From NCBI GenBank assembly GCA_031272155.1, contig JAISUI010000019.1:1-47866 (forward strand): a stretch of 47,866 bases of DNA, read 5' to 3'. Source of the stretch: Tannerella sp. GTDB taxonomy: Bacteria > Bacteroidota > Bacteroidia > Bacteroidales > Tannerellaceae. The notes beneath the pieces were generated by a model, which saw only the letters and a list, made by a program, of their open reading frames with translations, was not told the origin of the DNA and did not search any database. Below are positions 8,121 through 17,886 of this stretch, piece by piece. The translations under genes were made by a program, and so were the position numbers. Numbering within the stretch: position 1 is the stretch's first letter; every line of letters starts with the position of its first letter.

Positions 8121-8885
8121 ATGTTAGAAATAAGAAACCTTCATGCCGCCATCAACGGCAAAGAGATATTGAAAGGCGTCAGCCTGCACGTGAAGAAGGG
8201 CGAAGTGCACGCCATCATGGGGCCGAACGGTTCGGGGAAGAGCACGCTCAGCAGTGTGCTGGTGGGCAATCCCGCCTGCGAAGTGACGGCGGGAAGCGTC
8301 ACCTTTTGCGGGAAAGACCTCCTTGCGCTTCCGGCCGAAGACCGCAGCCGCGAAGGGATTTTCCTCAGCTTCCAGTATCCGGTGGAGATACCGGGCGTGA
8401 GCATGGTCAATTTCATGCGCGCTGCCGTCAACGCCCACCGCGCCTACCGCGGCGAGGCGCCCCTTGCAGCCACCGATTTCCTGAAAATGATGCGCGAGAA
8501 ACGCGAGATAGTGGAGTTGGACACCAACCTGACCGGCCGCAGTGTGAACGAAGGCTTTTCGGGCGGCGAAAAGAAACGCAACGAGATTTTCCAGATGGCG
8601 ATGCTCAACCCGCGCCTGTCCATCCTCGACGAGACTGACAGCGGGCTGGATATTGACGCCCTGCGCATCGTAGCCCGCGGCGTAAACCAACTCAAGACGC
8701 CCGACAACGCCATCATCGTTATCACACACTACCAGCGGCTGCTGGACTATATACGCCCCGACGTGGTGCACGTGCTCTACAACGGACGGATCGTGCGCAC
8801 GGCCGGCCCCGAACTGGCGCTCGAACTCGAAACGAAGGGCTACGACTGGATTAAGAAATTGGCAGACGACGGAGGCCTCCCATGA
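8121..8885 (+). CDS. sufC: Fe-S assembly ATPase SufC
   Basis: 254 residues. SufC is the ABC-type ATPase that powers the SufBC2D scaffold in the cytoplasm. Walker A GPNGSGKST is at 34-42, the ABC signature FSGGEKKR at 146-153, Walker B LSILDETDSGLD at 166-177 and the switch His at 203, all intact. The ATG at 8121 is chosen over upstream in-frame starts because AGAGGA lies just before it, the promoter at 8094-8101 excludes earlier starts, and the protein then opens MLEIRNLHAAINGKEILKGV as SufC should. It overlaps sufD by four bases (ATGA). The stretch from here through sufD looks richer in G and C than most of the window. Confidence 0.97.
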   Translation: MLEIRNLHAAINGKEILKGVSLHVKKGEVHAIMGPNGSGKSTLSSVLVGNPACEVTAGSVTFCGKDLLALPAEDRSREGIFLSFQYPVEIPGVSMVNFMRAAVNAHRAYRGEAPLAATDFLKMMREKREIVELDTNLTGRSVNEGFSGGEKKRNEIFQMAMLNPRLSILDETDSGLDIDALRIVARGVNQLKTPDNAIIVITHYQRLLDYIRPDVVHVLYNGRIVRTAGPELALELETKGYDWIKKLADDGGLP

Positions 8886-10222
8886 AAGCGGAACAGCAAT
8901 ACAGCGATCTGTATGAACAGCAGGAGGCGATGATCTGCGCCGGTTCGCCCGACGAGTTGAACGCCCTGCGGCGCCGGGCGCTGGCCGACTTCCGTCGGTT
9001 GGGTTTCCCCGCAACCGGCGAGGAAGGCTATCGCCATACGGACGTGGCGCGCGCGTTTGCTCCCGACTATGGCGTGAACCTGCGGCGGCTGCCGATGACG
9101 GTACGCGCGGGCGATGTGTTTCGCTGCGATGTACCCAACCTGAGCACGGCGCTCTATTTCGTGGTGAACGATTCGTTTCTGGCCGACCTGCAGCCTGCTG
9201 TCCGCTTTCCGGACGGCGTATTTGTGGGCAGCTTGAAAACGTTCGCCCAACAGCATCCGGGCGTCGCCGCCCGCTACTATGGCCAAGCGGCGTCCACGTC
9301 GCTCAATGGCATTATTGCGCTCAATACTATGCTCGTACAGGATGCGTTTGTCGTCTATGTACCGCAGAGCGTCCGGCTGGAACGGCCGGTGCAGTTGGTC
9401 AATGTGTTTCGGAGCGAAGTGGATGTGATGGCCAACCGCCGGATTTTGGTGATCCTTGAGCCGTATTCGGCGGCCAAACTGCTGGTGTGCGACCACAGCA
9501 TGACCGAAGGTCGGTCGCTGGGCACGCAGGTGGTGGAGATTTTTGCGGGCGAAGGGGCGTATTTCGACTATTACGATCTGGAAGAGAGCCATCTGCAGAC
9601 GACGCGCTTTACGTCGGTGCACGTAGAGCAGGCCGCCCGCTCCAATGTGCTGGTGAACGGCATCACGCTCAATAACGGCATGACGCGCAACGACTATCGC
9701 ATTTCGCTCAATGGCGAAGGGGCAGAAACGACGCTGTGCGGCATGGCGATCCAGGACCAAAGCCAGCGGGTGGATACCTTTTCGCATATCGTTCATGCGG
9801 CGCCTCACTGCACGAGCAACGAACTGTTTAAGAATACGCTGAGCGATCACGCCGTCGGCGCGTTTTGCGGGCGTATCACTGTGCGCGAAGGCGCCGACAA
9901 AACGGCGGCCTTCCAGACCAACCGCAACCTGTGCAGCCGCGAAGCGGCGATGTACAGCCAGCCGCAGCTTGAGATCTATGCCGACGACGTGAAATGTTCG
10001 CACGGCATGAGCACGGGACAGTTGGACGAGCAGGCGCTGTTCTACATGCGCAGCCGCGGGCTTTCCGCCGACGAGGCTCGCCTGATGCTCAGCGTCGCCT
10101 TTATGTCGGAAGTGACTGCCCATATCCGTCTCGACGTGCTGAAAGAACGCCTGCATCGGCTGATAGAAAAGCGTTTTCGGGGCGAGTTGGCGCGCTGTGC
10201 AGGATGCGAAACCTGCGGATGA
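8882..10222 (+). CDS. sufD: Fe-S assembly protein SufD
   Basis: 446 residues. SufD is the SufB paralogue that completes the SufBC2D scaffold and helps iron entry. The conserved PQLEIYADDVKCSHG is at about 361-375, with Cys372 and His374 corresponding to the Cys358/His360 pair of E. coli SufD; the C-terminal helical part follows (DEQALFYMRSRGL). The ATG overlaps the sufC stop. The extreme C-terminus is odd: RCAGCETCG gives a CxxCxxC arrangement at Cys439, 442 and 445. Usually sufS follows in Bacteroidetes; here hisIE does, so the cysteine desulfurase must be encoded elsewhere. Confidence 0.95.
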   Translation: MKAEQQYSDLYEQQEAMICAGSPDELNALRRRALADFRRLGFPATGEEGYRHTDVARAFAPDYGVNLRRLPMTVRAGDVFRCDVPNLSTALYFVVNDSFLADLQPAVRFPDGVFVGSLKTFAQQHPGVAARYYGQAASTSLNGIIALNTMLVQDAFVVYVPQSVRLERPVQLVNVFRSEVDVMANRRILVILEPYSAAKLLVCDHSMTEGRSLGTQVVEIFAGEGAYFDYYDLEESHLQTTRFTSVHVEQAARSNVLVNGITLNNGMTRNDYRISLNGEGAETTLCGMAIQDQSQRVDTFSHIVHAAPHCTSNELFKNTLSDHAVGAFCGRITVREGADKTAAFQTNRNLCSREAAMYSQPQLEIYADDVKCSHGMSTGQLDEQALFYMRSRGLSADEARLMLSVAFMSEVTAHIRLDVLKERLHRLIEKRFRGELARCAGCETCG

Positions 10223-10223
10223 A

Positions 10224-10255
10224 TTTGTATATCTCGAAAATTTCATGTACGTTTG
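10224..10255 (+). promoter_or_regulatory. Promoter for hisIE
   Basis: TTTG at 10224-10227, a 20-base spacer, TACGTTTG at 10248-10255: a full consensus match starting directly after the sufD stop codon. Predicted start near 10260, about 14 bases before the hisIE ATG. Confidence 0.75.
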
Positions 10256-10273
10256 CAGCCTAAAACGTTGTCA

Positions 10274-10870
10274 ATGGAATTAGATTTCAAAAAAGGGGGC
10301 GGATTGGCGCCCGCCATCATACAGGATGCACGGACAAACCGCGTGCTGATGCTGGGTTTCATGAATGAGGAAGCGCTGGCCAAGACGCGGGAAACAGGCA
10401 AAGTGACGTTCTTCAGCCGGACGAAACAGCGGCTGTGGACGAAAGGCGAAACGAGCGGTAATTTTTTGCACGTAAAAGAGATACTGGTAGATTGCGACCA
10501 TGACACGCTGCTTGTCAAAGCCACGCCCGAAGGGCCGGTGTGCCATACGGGAGCCGATACCTGTTTCGGCGAAACGAATACGGACGACGGGTTGTTCCTG
10601 CAGTACCTGCAGGATTTCATTGACCGTCGCCACCGCGAAATGCCGGACGGTTCCTATACGACGTCGCTCTTTCGGAAAGGCATTAACCGGATGGCGCAAA
10701 AGGTGGGCGAAGAGGCGGTGGAAACCGTTATTGAGGCGACCAACGGCACGGACGAAGGATTCATCTATGAGGCCTCCGACCTGTTGTATCACCTGATCGT
10801 CCTGCTGACGGCCAAGGGCTACCGGATAGACAATCTGGCCAGCGAACTGAAGAAAAGACATAAAGAATGA
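10274..10870 (+). CDS. hisIE: Bifunctional phosphoribosyl-AMP cyclohydrolase / phosphoribosyl-ATP pyrophosphatase
   Basis: 198 residues, catalysing steps 2 and 3 of histidine synthesis. The HisI domain (about 1-105) carries FFSRTKQRLWTKGETSGN and the metal ligands DCDHD at 73-77 plus Cys90 and Cys97. The HisE domain (about 108-198) carries the helical MazG-like core with VGEEAVETVIEA. The ATG at 10274 is preferred over a TTG at 10253, because the latter lies inside the promoter -7 box. It stands apart from any other his gene and leads a cluster with the FtsE-like gene, lysC and lysA, an arrangement seen in other Bacteroidetes. It overlaps the next gene by four bases (ATGA). Confidence 0.95.
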   Translation: MELDFKKGGGLAPAIIQDARTNRVLMLGFMNEEALAKTRETGKVTFFSRTKQRLWTKGETSGNFLHVKEILVDCDHDTLLVKATPEGPVCHTGADTCFGETNTDDGLFLQYLQDFIDRRHREMPDGSYTTSLFRKGINRMAQKVGEEAVETVIEATNGTDEGFIYEASDLLYHLIVLLTAKGYRIDNLASELKKRHKE

Positions 10871-11604
10871 AAAAAAACGGACAGACGGAAAATGAGGTTT
10901 TGCTCCGATTGAACGGGGTGGACGTGTGTATGGAAGAAAATGTCGTCCTTCACAACGCCTCGCTGACGCTTCACAACAGTGAGTTCGTCTATATCATCGG
11001 GAAAGTAGGCTCCGGGAAAAGCAGCCTGCTCAAAGCCCTTTATGGCGAAACTTCCATCGTCGGCGGCGCGGCTGAGGTCATGGACTACGACCTGTGCCGG
11101 CTGCGGAAAAAGGACATCCCGTATCTGCGTCGCAAATTGGGTATTGTCTTTCAGGATTTCCAGTTGCTGACAGACCGCTCGGTGTTTAAAAACTTGGAAT
11201 TTGTGCTGAAAGCCACGGGCTGGCGAAAAAAAAACGAGATAGCCCGCCGGATTGACGAAGTGCTGTTTCAAGTGGGCATGACGAACAAGGGCTATAAGAT
11301 GCCGCACGAACTGTCGGGCGGCGAACAGCAACGTATCGCCATCGCCCGCGCCCTGCTCAACGAGCCGAAACTGATCTTAGCCGACGAGCCGACGGGCAAT
11401 TTGGACCCTGAAACAAGCGGCCAAATCGTTCAGTTGCTGCACGATATATGCAAACAGGGGAAGGCGGTCATCATGTCCACGCACAACTATACGATTGTGG
11501 AGCAGTTTCCGGCGCGCGTCGTAAGGTGTGAAAATTCGGAACTGTCCGACGTCGCCCCGTTCGCAAAAAAGGAACATGAAAAAAATATAGAAACAAATAA
11601 ATAA
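10867..11604 (+). CDS. ftsE: FtsE-like ABC transporter ATP-binding protein
   Basis: 245 residues with a complete ABC ATPase: Walker [10 protein letters not shown] near 45-53, signature [16 protein letters not shown], Walker [18 protein letters not shown] and switch STHN. The spacing and the text after Walker A (LLKALYGE) fit FtsE, the ATPase that with FtsX controls peptidoglycan hydrolases at the division site. No ftsX lies nearby; in Bacteroidetes the partner is usually encoded elsewhere. LolD-type ATPases are similar, so the name is likely rather than certain. Translation is coupled to hisIE by a four-base overlap, and lysC begins 7 bases after the stop. Confidence 0.82.
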   Translation: MKKNGQTENEVLLRLNGVDVCMEENVVLHNASLTLHNSEFVYIIGKVGSGKSSLLKALYGETSIVGGAAEVMDYDLCRLRKKDIPYLRRKLGIVFQDFQLLTDRSVFKNLEFVLKATGWRKKNEIARRIDEVLFQVGMTNKGYKMPHELSGGEQQRIAIARALLNEPKLILADEPTGNLDPETSGQIVQLLHDICKQGKAVIMSTHNYTIVEQFPARVVRCENSELSDVAPFAKKEHEKNIETNK

Positions 11605-11611
11605 TTTACGC

Positions 11612-12931
11612 ATGAAAGTATTGAAATTTGGCGGAACGTCCGTCGGATCGGCGCAACGCATGAAAGATGTAGTGAAATTGATTAGCGACGGCGCGCCGAA
11701 AATCGTGGTGCTGTCGGCCATGTCGGGCACTACCAATTCGCTGGCTGAAATTGCGGATTATCTGTACAAGAAGAATCCCGATGGGGCTAATGAAGTAATA
11801 AACAGATTGTTAATAAAATATCTGCATTTGGCCGACGAGCTGTTTGCGGAGGAACCATACCGCACGGAAGCGAAGAAATACGTCCGGTCGGTTTTTGACT
11901 ATGTCCGCTCGATGGTGAAAGATATGTTTACCGTCTATGAAGAGCGAAACATCTTGGCGCAGGGCGAACTTCTTTCGACCAACTTAGTGCACCTCTACCT
12001 GCTGGCGTCGGGCGTTCAGTCCGTACTTATTCCGGCGCTCGACTTTATGAAGACGGACAAGAACGGTGAGCCGGATACGGTCTTTATCAAGGAAAAACTG
12101 AACGCCCTGCTGGACGAATTGCCGGAGGCGGAACTGTATATTACCCAGGGTTATATCTGCCGCAATGCCTATAACGAGATTGACAACCTGCAACGCGGCG
12201 GGAGCGACTATACGGCATCGTTGGTGGGCGCCGCCGTGCAGGCGGACGAAATCCAGATATGGACGGACATTGACGGGATGCACAACAACGACCCGCGTGT
12301 GGTGGAACATACGGAACCGGTGCGCCGGCTGAACTTCGACGAGGCGGCCGAATTGGCCTATTTCGGGGCTAAAATCCTGCATCCTACCTGCATCCTGCCC
12401 GCTAAACTGAACAATATCCCCGTGCGCCTGCTGAACACCATGCAGCCCGAAGCGCCCGGCACCACGATCTCGAACGAAACGGAAAAAGGGAAAATCAAGG
12501 CTGTCGCCGCTAAAGACAATATCACGTCCATCAAAATCAAAAGCGGACGTATGTTGCTGGCTACTGGCTTTATGCGCAAGGTGTTTGAAACGTTCGAGAA
12601 GTTCCGCACGCCGATTGACGTGGTGACAACGTCGGAAGTCGGGGTTTCCGTCACGATTGACAACTGCCGTCATTTGGACGATATCATTGACGACCTCAAG
12701 AAATATGGCACCGTAACGGTGGATAAAGATCTGACAATAATTTGTGTAGTGGGTGATTTGGAATGGGATAACGTGGGTTTTGAATCGCGTATCATCGCTG
12801 CGCTGAAAGACATTCCACTACGGATGATTTCCTATGGGGGCAGCAACTACAATGTGTCGCTGCTCATCAAGGCAAGCGACAAGAAAAAAGCGCTTCAGGC
12901 GTTGAGTAATCATTTGTTTAACAATAAATAA
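11612..12931 (+). CDS. lysC: Aspartate kinase
   Basis: 439 residues. It phosphorylates aspartate, the first step toward lysine, diaminopimelate, threonine and methionine. The N-terminal kinase motif KFGGTSVGS is at 5-13; the catalytic domain continues through TQGYICRN and RGGSDYTASLVGAA, then IWTDIDGMHNNDPR. The last 150 residues hold paired ACT domains (VVTTSEVGVSVTID and later ISYGGSNYNVSLL), the usual site of lysine or threonine feedback. It is monofunctional: no homoserine dehydrogenase is fused. lysA follows after 44 bases, linking both ends of the diaminopimelate pathway. Confidence 0.96.
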   Translation: MKVLKFGGTSVGSAQRMKDVVKLISDGAPKIVVLSAMSGTTNSLAEIADYLYKKNPDGANEVINRLLIKYLHLADELFAEEPYRTEAKKYVRSVFDYVRSMVKDMFTVYEERNILAQGELLSTNLVHLYLLASGVQSVLIPALDFMKTDKNGEPDTVFIKEKLNALLDELPEAELYITQGYICRNAYNEIDNLQRGGSDYTASLVGAAVQADEIQIWTDIDGMHNNDPRVVEHTEPVRRLNFDEAAELAYFGAKILHPTCILPAKLNNIPVRLLNTMQPEAPGTTISNETEKGKIKAVAAKDNITSIKIKSGRMLLATGFMRKVFETFEKFRTPIDVVTTSEVGVSVTIDNCRHLDDIIDDLKKYGTVTVDKDLTIICVVGDLEWDNVGFESRIIAALKDIPLRMISYGGSNYNVSLLIKASDKKKALQALSNHLFNNK

Positions 12932-12975
12932 TGCCATACCCGTAGAAAGGGACGGCTTATCTAAAAAGAGAGGAC

Positions 12976-14133
12976 ATGAACAAAGGAATTTTTCCCGTTG
13001 AGAAACTGAAGGGGCTGAAGACGCCTTTCTATTATTACGATATCGAATGGTTGCGCAAGACCTTGGGGGAGGTGCAGGCCGAAACCGGACGGTATGGCTA
13101 CCACGAGCATTTTGCTGTCAAGGCCAACGCCAATCCGCGCATCCTGTCCGTTATTGCGGAATATGGCTTCGGCGCCGACTGCGTCAGCGGCGGCGAGATA
13201 GAGGCGGCGCTTCGCGCCGGCTTTCCTGCGAATAAGATCGTCTTTGCCGGTGTCGGGAAAGCCGACTGGGAAATCAATTTGGGACTGGAGAGCAATATCG
13301 CCTGTTTCAATGTCGAATCGCTGGCCGAACTGCGCATCCTCAACGATTTAGCTGCCGCCAAAGGCAAAATGGCGACGATCGCCTTCCGCGTCAATCCAGA
13401 TGTGGACGCGCATACCCACGAAAAAATCACGACCGGCAAACGGGAGAATAAGTTCGGGATCAACATCGGACAACTGCCGGGCATCTTGGACGAACTGCCC
13501 ACGTTGCGGAATGTCCGCTTTTCGGGCATTCATTTCCATATCGGCTCGCAAATCACGGACATGACGGTGTTTCAAGCCCTCTGCGCAAGGGCGAACGAAC
13601 TGCAGGAAATCCTGTCGTCGCGCGGTATCGTCGCGGGCAGCCTGAACTTCGGCGGCGGTCTGGGCATAGACTATGAACAGCCGAATGAACATCCGATGCC
13701 CGAGTTCAAGGAGTATTTCGCCGTGTTCCACCGGAACGTACGGGCCTACCCCGGACAGCAGATTCATTTTGAACTGGGACGGGCGATGGTTGGACAGTGC
13801 GGTGCGCTTATCTCGAAAGTGTTGTATGTGAAAGAAGGCGAAGTGAAGAAATTCGCTATCCTCGACGCCGGCTTTACAGAACTGATACGCCCGGCCATGT
13901 ATGACGCCTACCACCTGATCGAAAACCTCACAAGCGAGGGAGCGCCGGAAGTCTATGACGTGGTCGGCCCGATCTGCGAATCGTCCGACGTGTTCGGCAA
14001 AGACCGACCGCTGAATCATGTAAGTCGTAATGACCTGATAGCCTTGCGTTCGGCCGGCGCCTACGGCGAAGTAATGGCGTCGCAATACAACTGTCGGCAA
14101 CTGCCGGCGGCGTATTATTCGGACAGCCTCTGA
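12976..14133 (+). CDS. lysA: Diaminopimelate decarboxylase
   Basis: 385 residues. A PLP enzyme converting meso-diaminopimelate to lysine. The PLP lysine is Lys49 in HFAVKANANP; FSGIHFHIGSQI, LNFGGGLGIDYE and the partner-subunit motif VVGPICESSDVFGKDR are present. The ATG at 12976 is preceded by AGAGAGGAC. Probably co-transcribed with lysC. After the stop there is a short G/C-rich inverted repeat, then nine A, TA and eight T (14172-14190), which may serve both as a lysA terminator and as an A/T tract upstream of the mutS promoter. Confidence 0.96.
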   Translation: MNKGIFPVEKLKGLKTPFYYYDIEWLRKTLGEVQAETGRYGYHEHFAVKANANPRILSVIAEYGFGADCVSGGEIEAALRAGFPANKIVFAGVGKADWEINLGLESNIACFNVESLAELRILNDLAAAKGKMATIAFRVNPDVDAHTHEKITTGKRENKFGINIGQLPGILDELPTLRNVRFSGIHFHIGSQITDMTVFQALCARANELQEILSSRGIVAGSLNFGGGLGIDYEQPNEHPMPEFKEYFAVFHRNVRAYPGQQIHFELGRAMVGQCGALISKVLYVKEGEVKKFAILDAGFTELIRPAMYDAYHLIENLTSEGAPEVYDVVGPICESSDVFGKDRPLNHVSRNDLIALRSAGAYGEVMASQYNCRQLPAAYYSDSL

Positions 14134-14201
14134 GGAACGCGCAGTGAGCGCCGCCCTTTGCGTCCCGGGCGAAAAAAAAATATTTTTTTTGCGGGATGTC
14201 G

Positions 14202-14233
14202 TTTGGAAAATTAAACCAAAATCTGTATTTTTG
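14202..14233 (+). promoter_or_regulatory. Promoter for mutS
   Basis: TTTG at 14202-14205, a 20-base spacer, TATTTTTG at 14226-14233. A run of nine A, TA and eight T lies 12 bases upstream of the -33 box. Confidence 0.75.
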
Positions 14234-14260
14234 TCCGTGATTTTCTAAAACAAAACAAAC

Positions 14261-16885
14261 GTGGCAAATGCAGACACGCCTTTAATAAAGCAATATTTCG
14301 ACATCAAGGCGCAACATCCGGATGCGATTTTACTGTTTCATGTAGGCGACTTTTATGAGATGTACGGCAAGGATGCCGTAGCAGGAGCGGAGATTCTGGG
14401 CATCGTCCAGACAAGACGCGCCAATGGTGTGGGACAGTATATCGAAATGTCGGGCTTCCCGCACCATGCGCTGGATTCTTACCTGCCTAAACTTATCCGG
14501 GCGGGGAGGCGGGTAGCGCTTTGCGACCAGCTGGAAGACCCCAAATTCGCGAAAAAATTGGTCAAACGGGGCATTACCGAATTGGTGACGCCGGGTGTGG
14601 CCGTCAATGACAATGTCCTGAACCACAAGGAAAACAATTTCCTTGCGGCCGTGCATTTCGGGAAAACTGCCTGTGGCATTGCGTTTCTCGACATCTCGAC
14701 GGGCGAATTTATGACCGCCGAAGGGCCTGTGGCACAGATAGACAAGCTGCTGCACAACTTTTCCCCAAAAGAAGTGTTAGTCAAACGCGGCCTCAAACAT
14801 ACGTTTGAGGAAACCTTCGGGAATCGCTTTTTTATCGTTGAACTGGAAGACTGGGTTTTTCAGGAACAGACCGCTAACGAATGGATACTCAAACAGTTTG
14901 AGACGTCCAACCTCAAAGGATTCGGCATTCAAGACCTGCCGCAGGGCATCGTTGCCTCCGGCGCCATCTTGGTTTACCTTGATATTACGCAGCATAAACA
15001 GGTGTCGCATATCCGAACTATCGCACGTATCGAAGACGACCGGTATGTGAGATTGGACAAATTCACCATCTATCACCTCGAATTAGTGCATACGATGAAC
15101 GAAGGCGGGACGGCGCTGATAGACATCCTCGACCGGACGGCTTCGCCCATGGGAGCGCGGATGCTGAAACGCTGGATGCTCTTCCCCCTCAAAGACATGG
15201 AAGCCATCCGCAAACGGCAGGATGTGGTCACCTTTTTTATCCGGCAACCGGAAATCAGGGATGTCCTGATGCACCAGATCGGAAAAGTGGGCGATATGGA
15301 ACGCATCGTATCCAAAGTGGCGACCGGCAAGATCAGCCCGCGCGAAGTGGTGCAGCTCAAAGTAGCACTGCAATCCGTCGAAACCATACAGAAACTTTGC
15401 AAGACTTGCGACGAACCGGAATTGAAAGCCATTGGCGGAAAGCTGAATAACTGCATTCCCATCCGTACCCGTATATCCAAAGAAATCAAAAATGACCCGC
15501 CGGCGGTGACCAGCAAGGGCGGTATGATCAATGAAGGCGTTCATGCCGAATTGGATGAATTGCGCCGGATAGCCTTTTCGGGCAAAGATTACCTGATGCA
15601 AATCCAGCAGCGCGAAATCGAAAAAACAGGCATTTCAAGCCTGAAAATCGCGTTCAATAACGTGTTTGGCTATTATATTGAGGTAAAAAATACGCATAAA
15701 GACAAAGTGCCGCCCGAATGGATACGTAAACAAACCATTGTCAATGCGGAACGTTATATCACGGAAGAACTGAAGCAATACGAAAATAAAATCCTGGGGG
15801 CGGAGGAAAAAATCGTCGAACTGGAAGCCGAAGTGTTCAGCCGGTTAGTGCGCGACCTTGCGGAATACATGGCGCCCATTCAGCAAAATGCGCAGCTGAT
15901 CGGACGGTTGGATTGCCTGATTTCGTTTGCATTGTGCGCCGTGAACAATCGTTACGTCTGTCCGGTTATAGACGATTCGGAAGTGATTGACATCAAAGAG
16001 GGTCGCCATCCCGTCATCGAACAGCAACTGCCGCCTGGCGAGCCTTATATTGCTAATGACGTTTTCATAGATAAAACCAAGCAACAGATCCTGATTATCA
16101 CCGGGCCGAATATGGCCGGCAAATCAGCCCTGCTGCGACAAACCGCCCTGATCACGCTTATGGCGCAAACGGGCAGTTTCGTCCCTGCTGCAAGTGCGCG
16201 TATTGGTCTGGTGGATAAGATTTTTACGCGCGTGGGCGCTTCCGACAATATCTCTGTGGGCGAATCTACGTTTATGGTGGAGATGAATGAAGCTGCCGGC
16301 ATCCTGAATAACCTTACGCCCAAAAGTTTAGTCCTTTTTGACGAACTGGGGCGCGGAACGAGTACCTACGACGGGATTTCCATCGCCTGGGCGATTGTGG
16401 AATACATCCACGAACAGCCGACAGCGGCCGCACGCACGCTGTTTGCTACGCATTATCACGAACTGAACGAGATGGAACGCTCATTCAAACGAATCCGGAA
16501 TTACAACGTGTCCGTCAAGGAAACCGATAATAAGGTGCTTTTCCTCCGAAAACTGATTCCGGGCGGCAGCGAACACAGTTTCGGCATCCACGTAGCGAAA
16601 ATGGCCGGTATGCCCAAAAGCATCGTCAAACGCGCCAACGAAATTCTCAAACAGCTGGAAGAAGAAAATAGCCAGACAGGTATCGGCGGCCAGACCGGTA
16701 TCAGCAGCAAGCCTGTAAAAAACATCGCATCCGGCGGCGAGGGTTACCAATTGAGTTTCTTCCAGTTGGACGATCCCGTCCTCAGTCAGGTGCGCGATGA
16801 AATCAGGAATTTGGATGTGAATAATCTTACGCCGATTGAGGCGCTGAACAAACTGAATGAGATTAAACGGATCATCAACTCATAG
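14261..16885 (+). CDS. mutS: DNA mismatch repair protein MutS
   Basis: 874 residues, full length. MutS recognises mismatches and loops and recruits MutL. The mismatch-reading Phe-X-Glu motif is in GDFYEMYG (Phe31, Glu33). The ATPase domain has Walker [14 protein letters not shown] (Lys621), then [14 protein letters not shown], Walker [17 protein letters not shown] and ATHYHEL. The C-terminal helical tail ends [13 protein letters not shown]. The start is a GTG at 14261; the nearest ATG is out of frame, and the reading [16 protein letters not shown] fits the usual N-terminus. No Shine-Dalgarno is seen. It stands as a single transcription unit. Confidence 0.97.
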   Translation: MANADTPLIKQYFDIKAQHPDAILLFHVGDFYEMYGKDAVAGAEILGIVQTRRANGVGQYIEMSGFPHHALDSYLPKLIRAGRRVALCDQLEDPKFAKKLVKRGITELVTPGVAVNDNVLNHKENNFLAAVHFGKTACGIAFLDISTGEFMTAEGPVAQIDKLLHNFSPKEVLVKRGLKHTFEETFGNRFFIVELEDWVFQEQTANEWILKQFETSNLKGFGIQDLPQGIVASGAILVYLDITQHKQVSHIRTIARIEDDRYVRLDKFTIYHLELVHTMNEGGTALIDILDRTASPMGARMLKRWMLFPLKDMEAIRKRQDVVTFFIRQPEIRDVLMHQIGKVGDMERIVSKVATGKISPREVVQLKVALQSVETIQKLCKTCDEPELKAIGGKLNNCIPIRTRISKEIKNDPPAVTSKGGMINEGVHAELDELRRIAFSGKDYLMQIQQREIEKTGISSLKIAFNNVFGYYIEVKNTHKDKVPPEWIRKQTIVNAERYITEELKQYENKILGAEEKIVELEAEVFSRLVRDLAEYMAPIQQNAQLIGRLDCLISFALCAVNNRYVCPVIDDSEVIDIKEGRHPVIEQQLPPGEPYIANDVFIDKTKQQILIITGPNMAGKSALLRQTALITLMAQTGSFVPAASARIGLVDKIFTRVGASDNISVGESTFMVEMNEAAGILNNLTPKSLVLFDELGRGTSTYDGISIAWAIVEYIHEQPTAAARTLFATHYHELNEMERSFKRIRNYNVSVKETDNKVLFLRKLIPGGSEHSFGIHVAKMAGMPKSIVKRANEILKQLEEENSQTGIGGQTGISSKPVKNIASGGEGYQLSFFQLDDPVLSQVRDEIRNLDVNNLTPIEALNKLNEIKRIINS

Positions 16886-16982
16886 GGAAAACGCCCTGTT
16901 CACGGCGGCTGCCGGAAGCCCAAGAACCTGTCCTTTCCAAAGAATTTTCACTTGGATGTGACGTTGTTCTGCCGATTATTAG

Positions 16983-16990
16983 TACCTTTG
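16983..16990 (+). promoter_or_regulatory. -7 box for pyrK-pyrD
   Basis: TACCTTTG matches the consensus and lies 71 bases before the pyrK ATG. A TTG at 16964-16966 gives only a 16-base spacer, so the -33 element is poor. Confidence 0.5.
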
Positions 16991-17061
16991 TCTTGTTTTG
17001 AAATAGCTGTCTTCAAAGAAATAGACGCTTTAACGCGAAACGGACAGAAAAAAATGAACGA

Positions 17062-17862
17062 ATGAAGAAATACCTGATGGATTTGAAAGTGGTGGAGAAT
17101 CAGCGGCTTCACCGCGATTACAGTTTGCTGAAACTGACGGCCGACGAGGCCTTGCCGGAAATGTGGCCGGGGCAGTTTGCCGAAGTGCGGGTGGATGGAT
17201 CGCCGTCCACTTTCTTGCGTCGTCCGGTTTCTATTCATTATATAAACCGGCAGGCCAATGAATTATGGCTGTTGATACGGTTGGCCGGTGAAGGAACGCG
17301 TCGGCTGGCTGCCTGTCGCGCCGGGGAAACGGTGAACCTGATTTTGCCGCTGGGCAAGGGATTTACCCTGCCGCAAACGCCTGTCCGTTCCGGGATATTG
17401 CTTGTCGGCGGAGGAGTGGGCGTCGCTCCGCTGCTTTTCTTGGGCGAAACATTGAAACAGCATGGGTGCAGTCCGACATTCTTATTGGGCTTCCGCACCC
17501 GAAACGACATCCTGCAACTTGAAGATTTCCGGTCGAAAGGAACGGTATATGTTACGACAGAAGATGGTTCGGCAGGCGAAAAGGGCTTTGTGACAGACCA
17601 TTCCATTCTGCAAAATGAACGGTTTGAATGGATCTACGTGTGCGGCCCGAAACCGATGATGATGGCCGTAGCGCGGTATGCGGCGCAGACCGGCGCAAAG
17701 TGCGAAGTGTCCTTAGAAAACACCATGGCCTGCGGCATAGGCGCGTGTCTGTGCTGTGTGGAACGGACAACGGAAGGCCACGTTTGCGTATGCACCGAAG
17801 GCCCCGTGTTCAATATCAACCGGTTGGAATGGCTGGTTCGGGACGGAAAACAGCAGTGTTGA
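17062..17862 (+). CDS. pyrK: Dihydroorotate dehydrogenase B, electron transfer subunit
   Basis: 266 residues. PyrK carries FAD and a [2Fe-2S] cluster and passes electrons from PyrD to NAD+ in pyrimidine synthesis. FAD binding: TFLRRPVSIHYI and GEGTRRLA. NAD-binding region: GILLVGGGVGVAPLLFL and later YVCGPKPMM. Cluster ligands Cys224, Cys229, Cys232 and Cys244 in the CGIGACLCC motif and the following loop are all present, spaced like Lactococcus PyrK. The gene lies 24 bases before pyrD, its functional partner. Confidence 0.95.
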   Translation: MKKYLMDLKVVENQRLHRDYSLLKLTADEALPEMWPGQFAEVRVDGSPSTFLRRPVSIHYINRQANELWLLIRLAGEGTRRLAACRAGETVNLILPLGKGFTLPQTPVRSGILLVGGGVGVAPLLFLGETLKQHGCSPTFLLGFRTRNDILQLEDFRSKGTVYVTTEDGSAGEKGFVTDHSILQNERFEWIYVCGPKPMMMAVARYAAQTGAKCEVSLENTMACGIGACLCCVERTTEGHVCVCTEGPVFNINRLEWLVRDGKQQC

Positions 17863-17886
17863 ATTTGGAAAATATAGAAACGAACT

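Noticed and set aside
8140-10246. Long open frames antisense to sufC and sufD
   Set aside because: They lie opposite clear SufC/SufD coding sequence in GC-rich DNA, where stop codons are rare on the other strand. Their products have no recognisable motifs.
14134-14190. lysA terminator built from the G/C inverted repeat and the A9-TA-T8 tract
   Set aside because: The short G/C stem is followed by A rather than T, and the A/T tract alone would form a weak hairpin. It could help the mutS promoter instead, so it was noted under lysA but not called.
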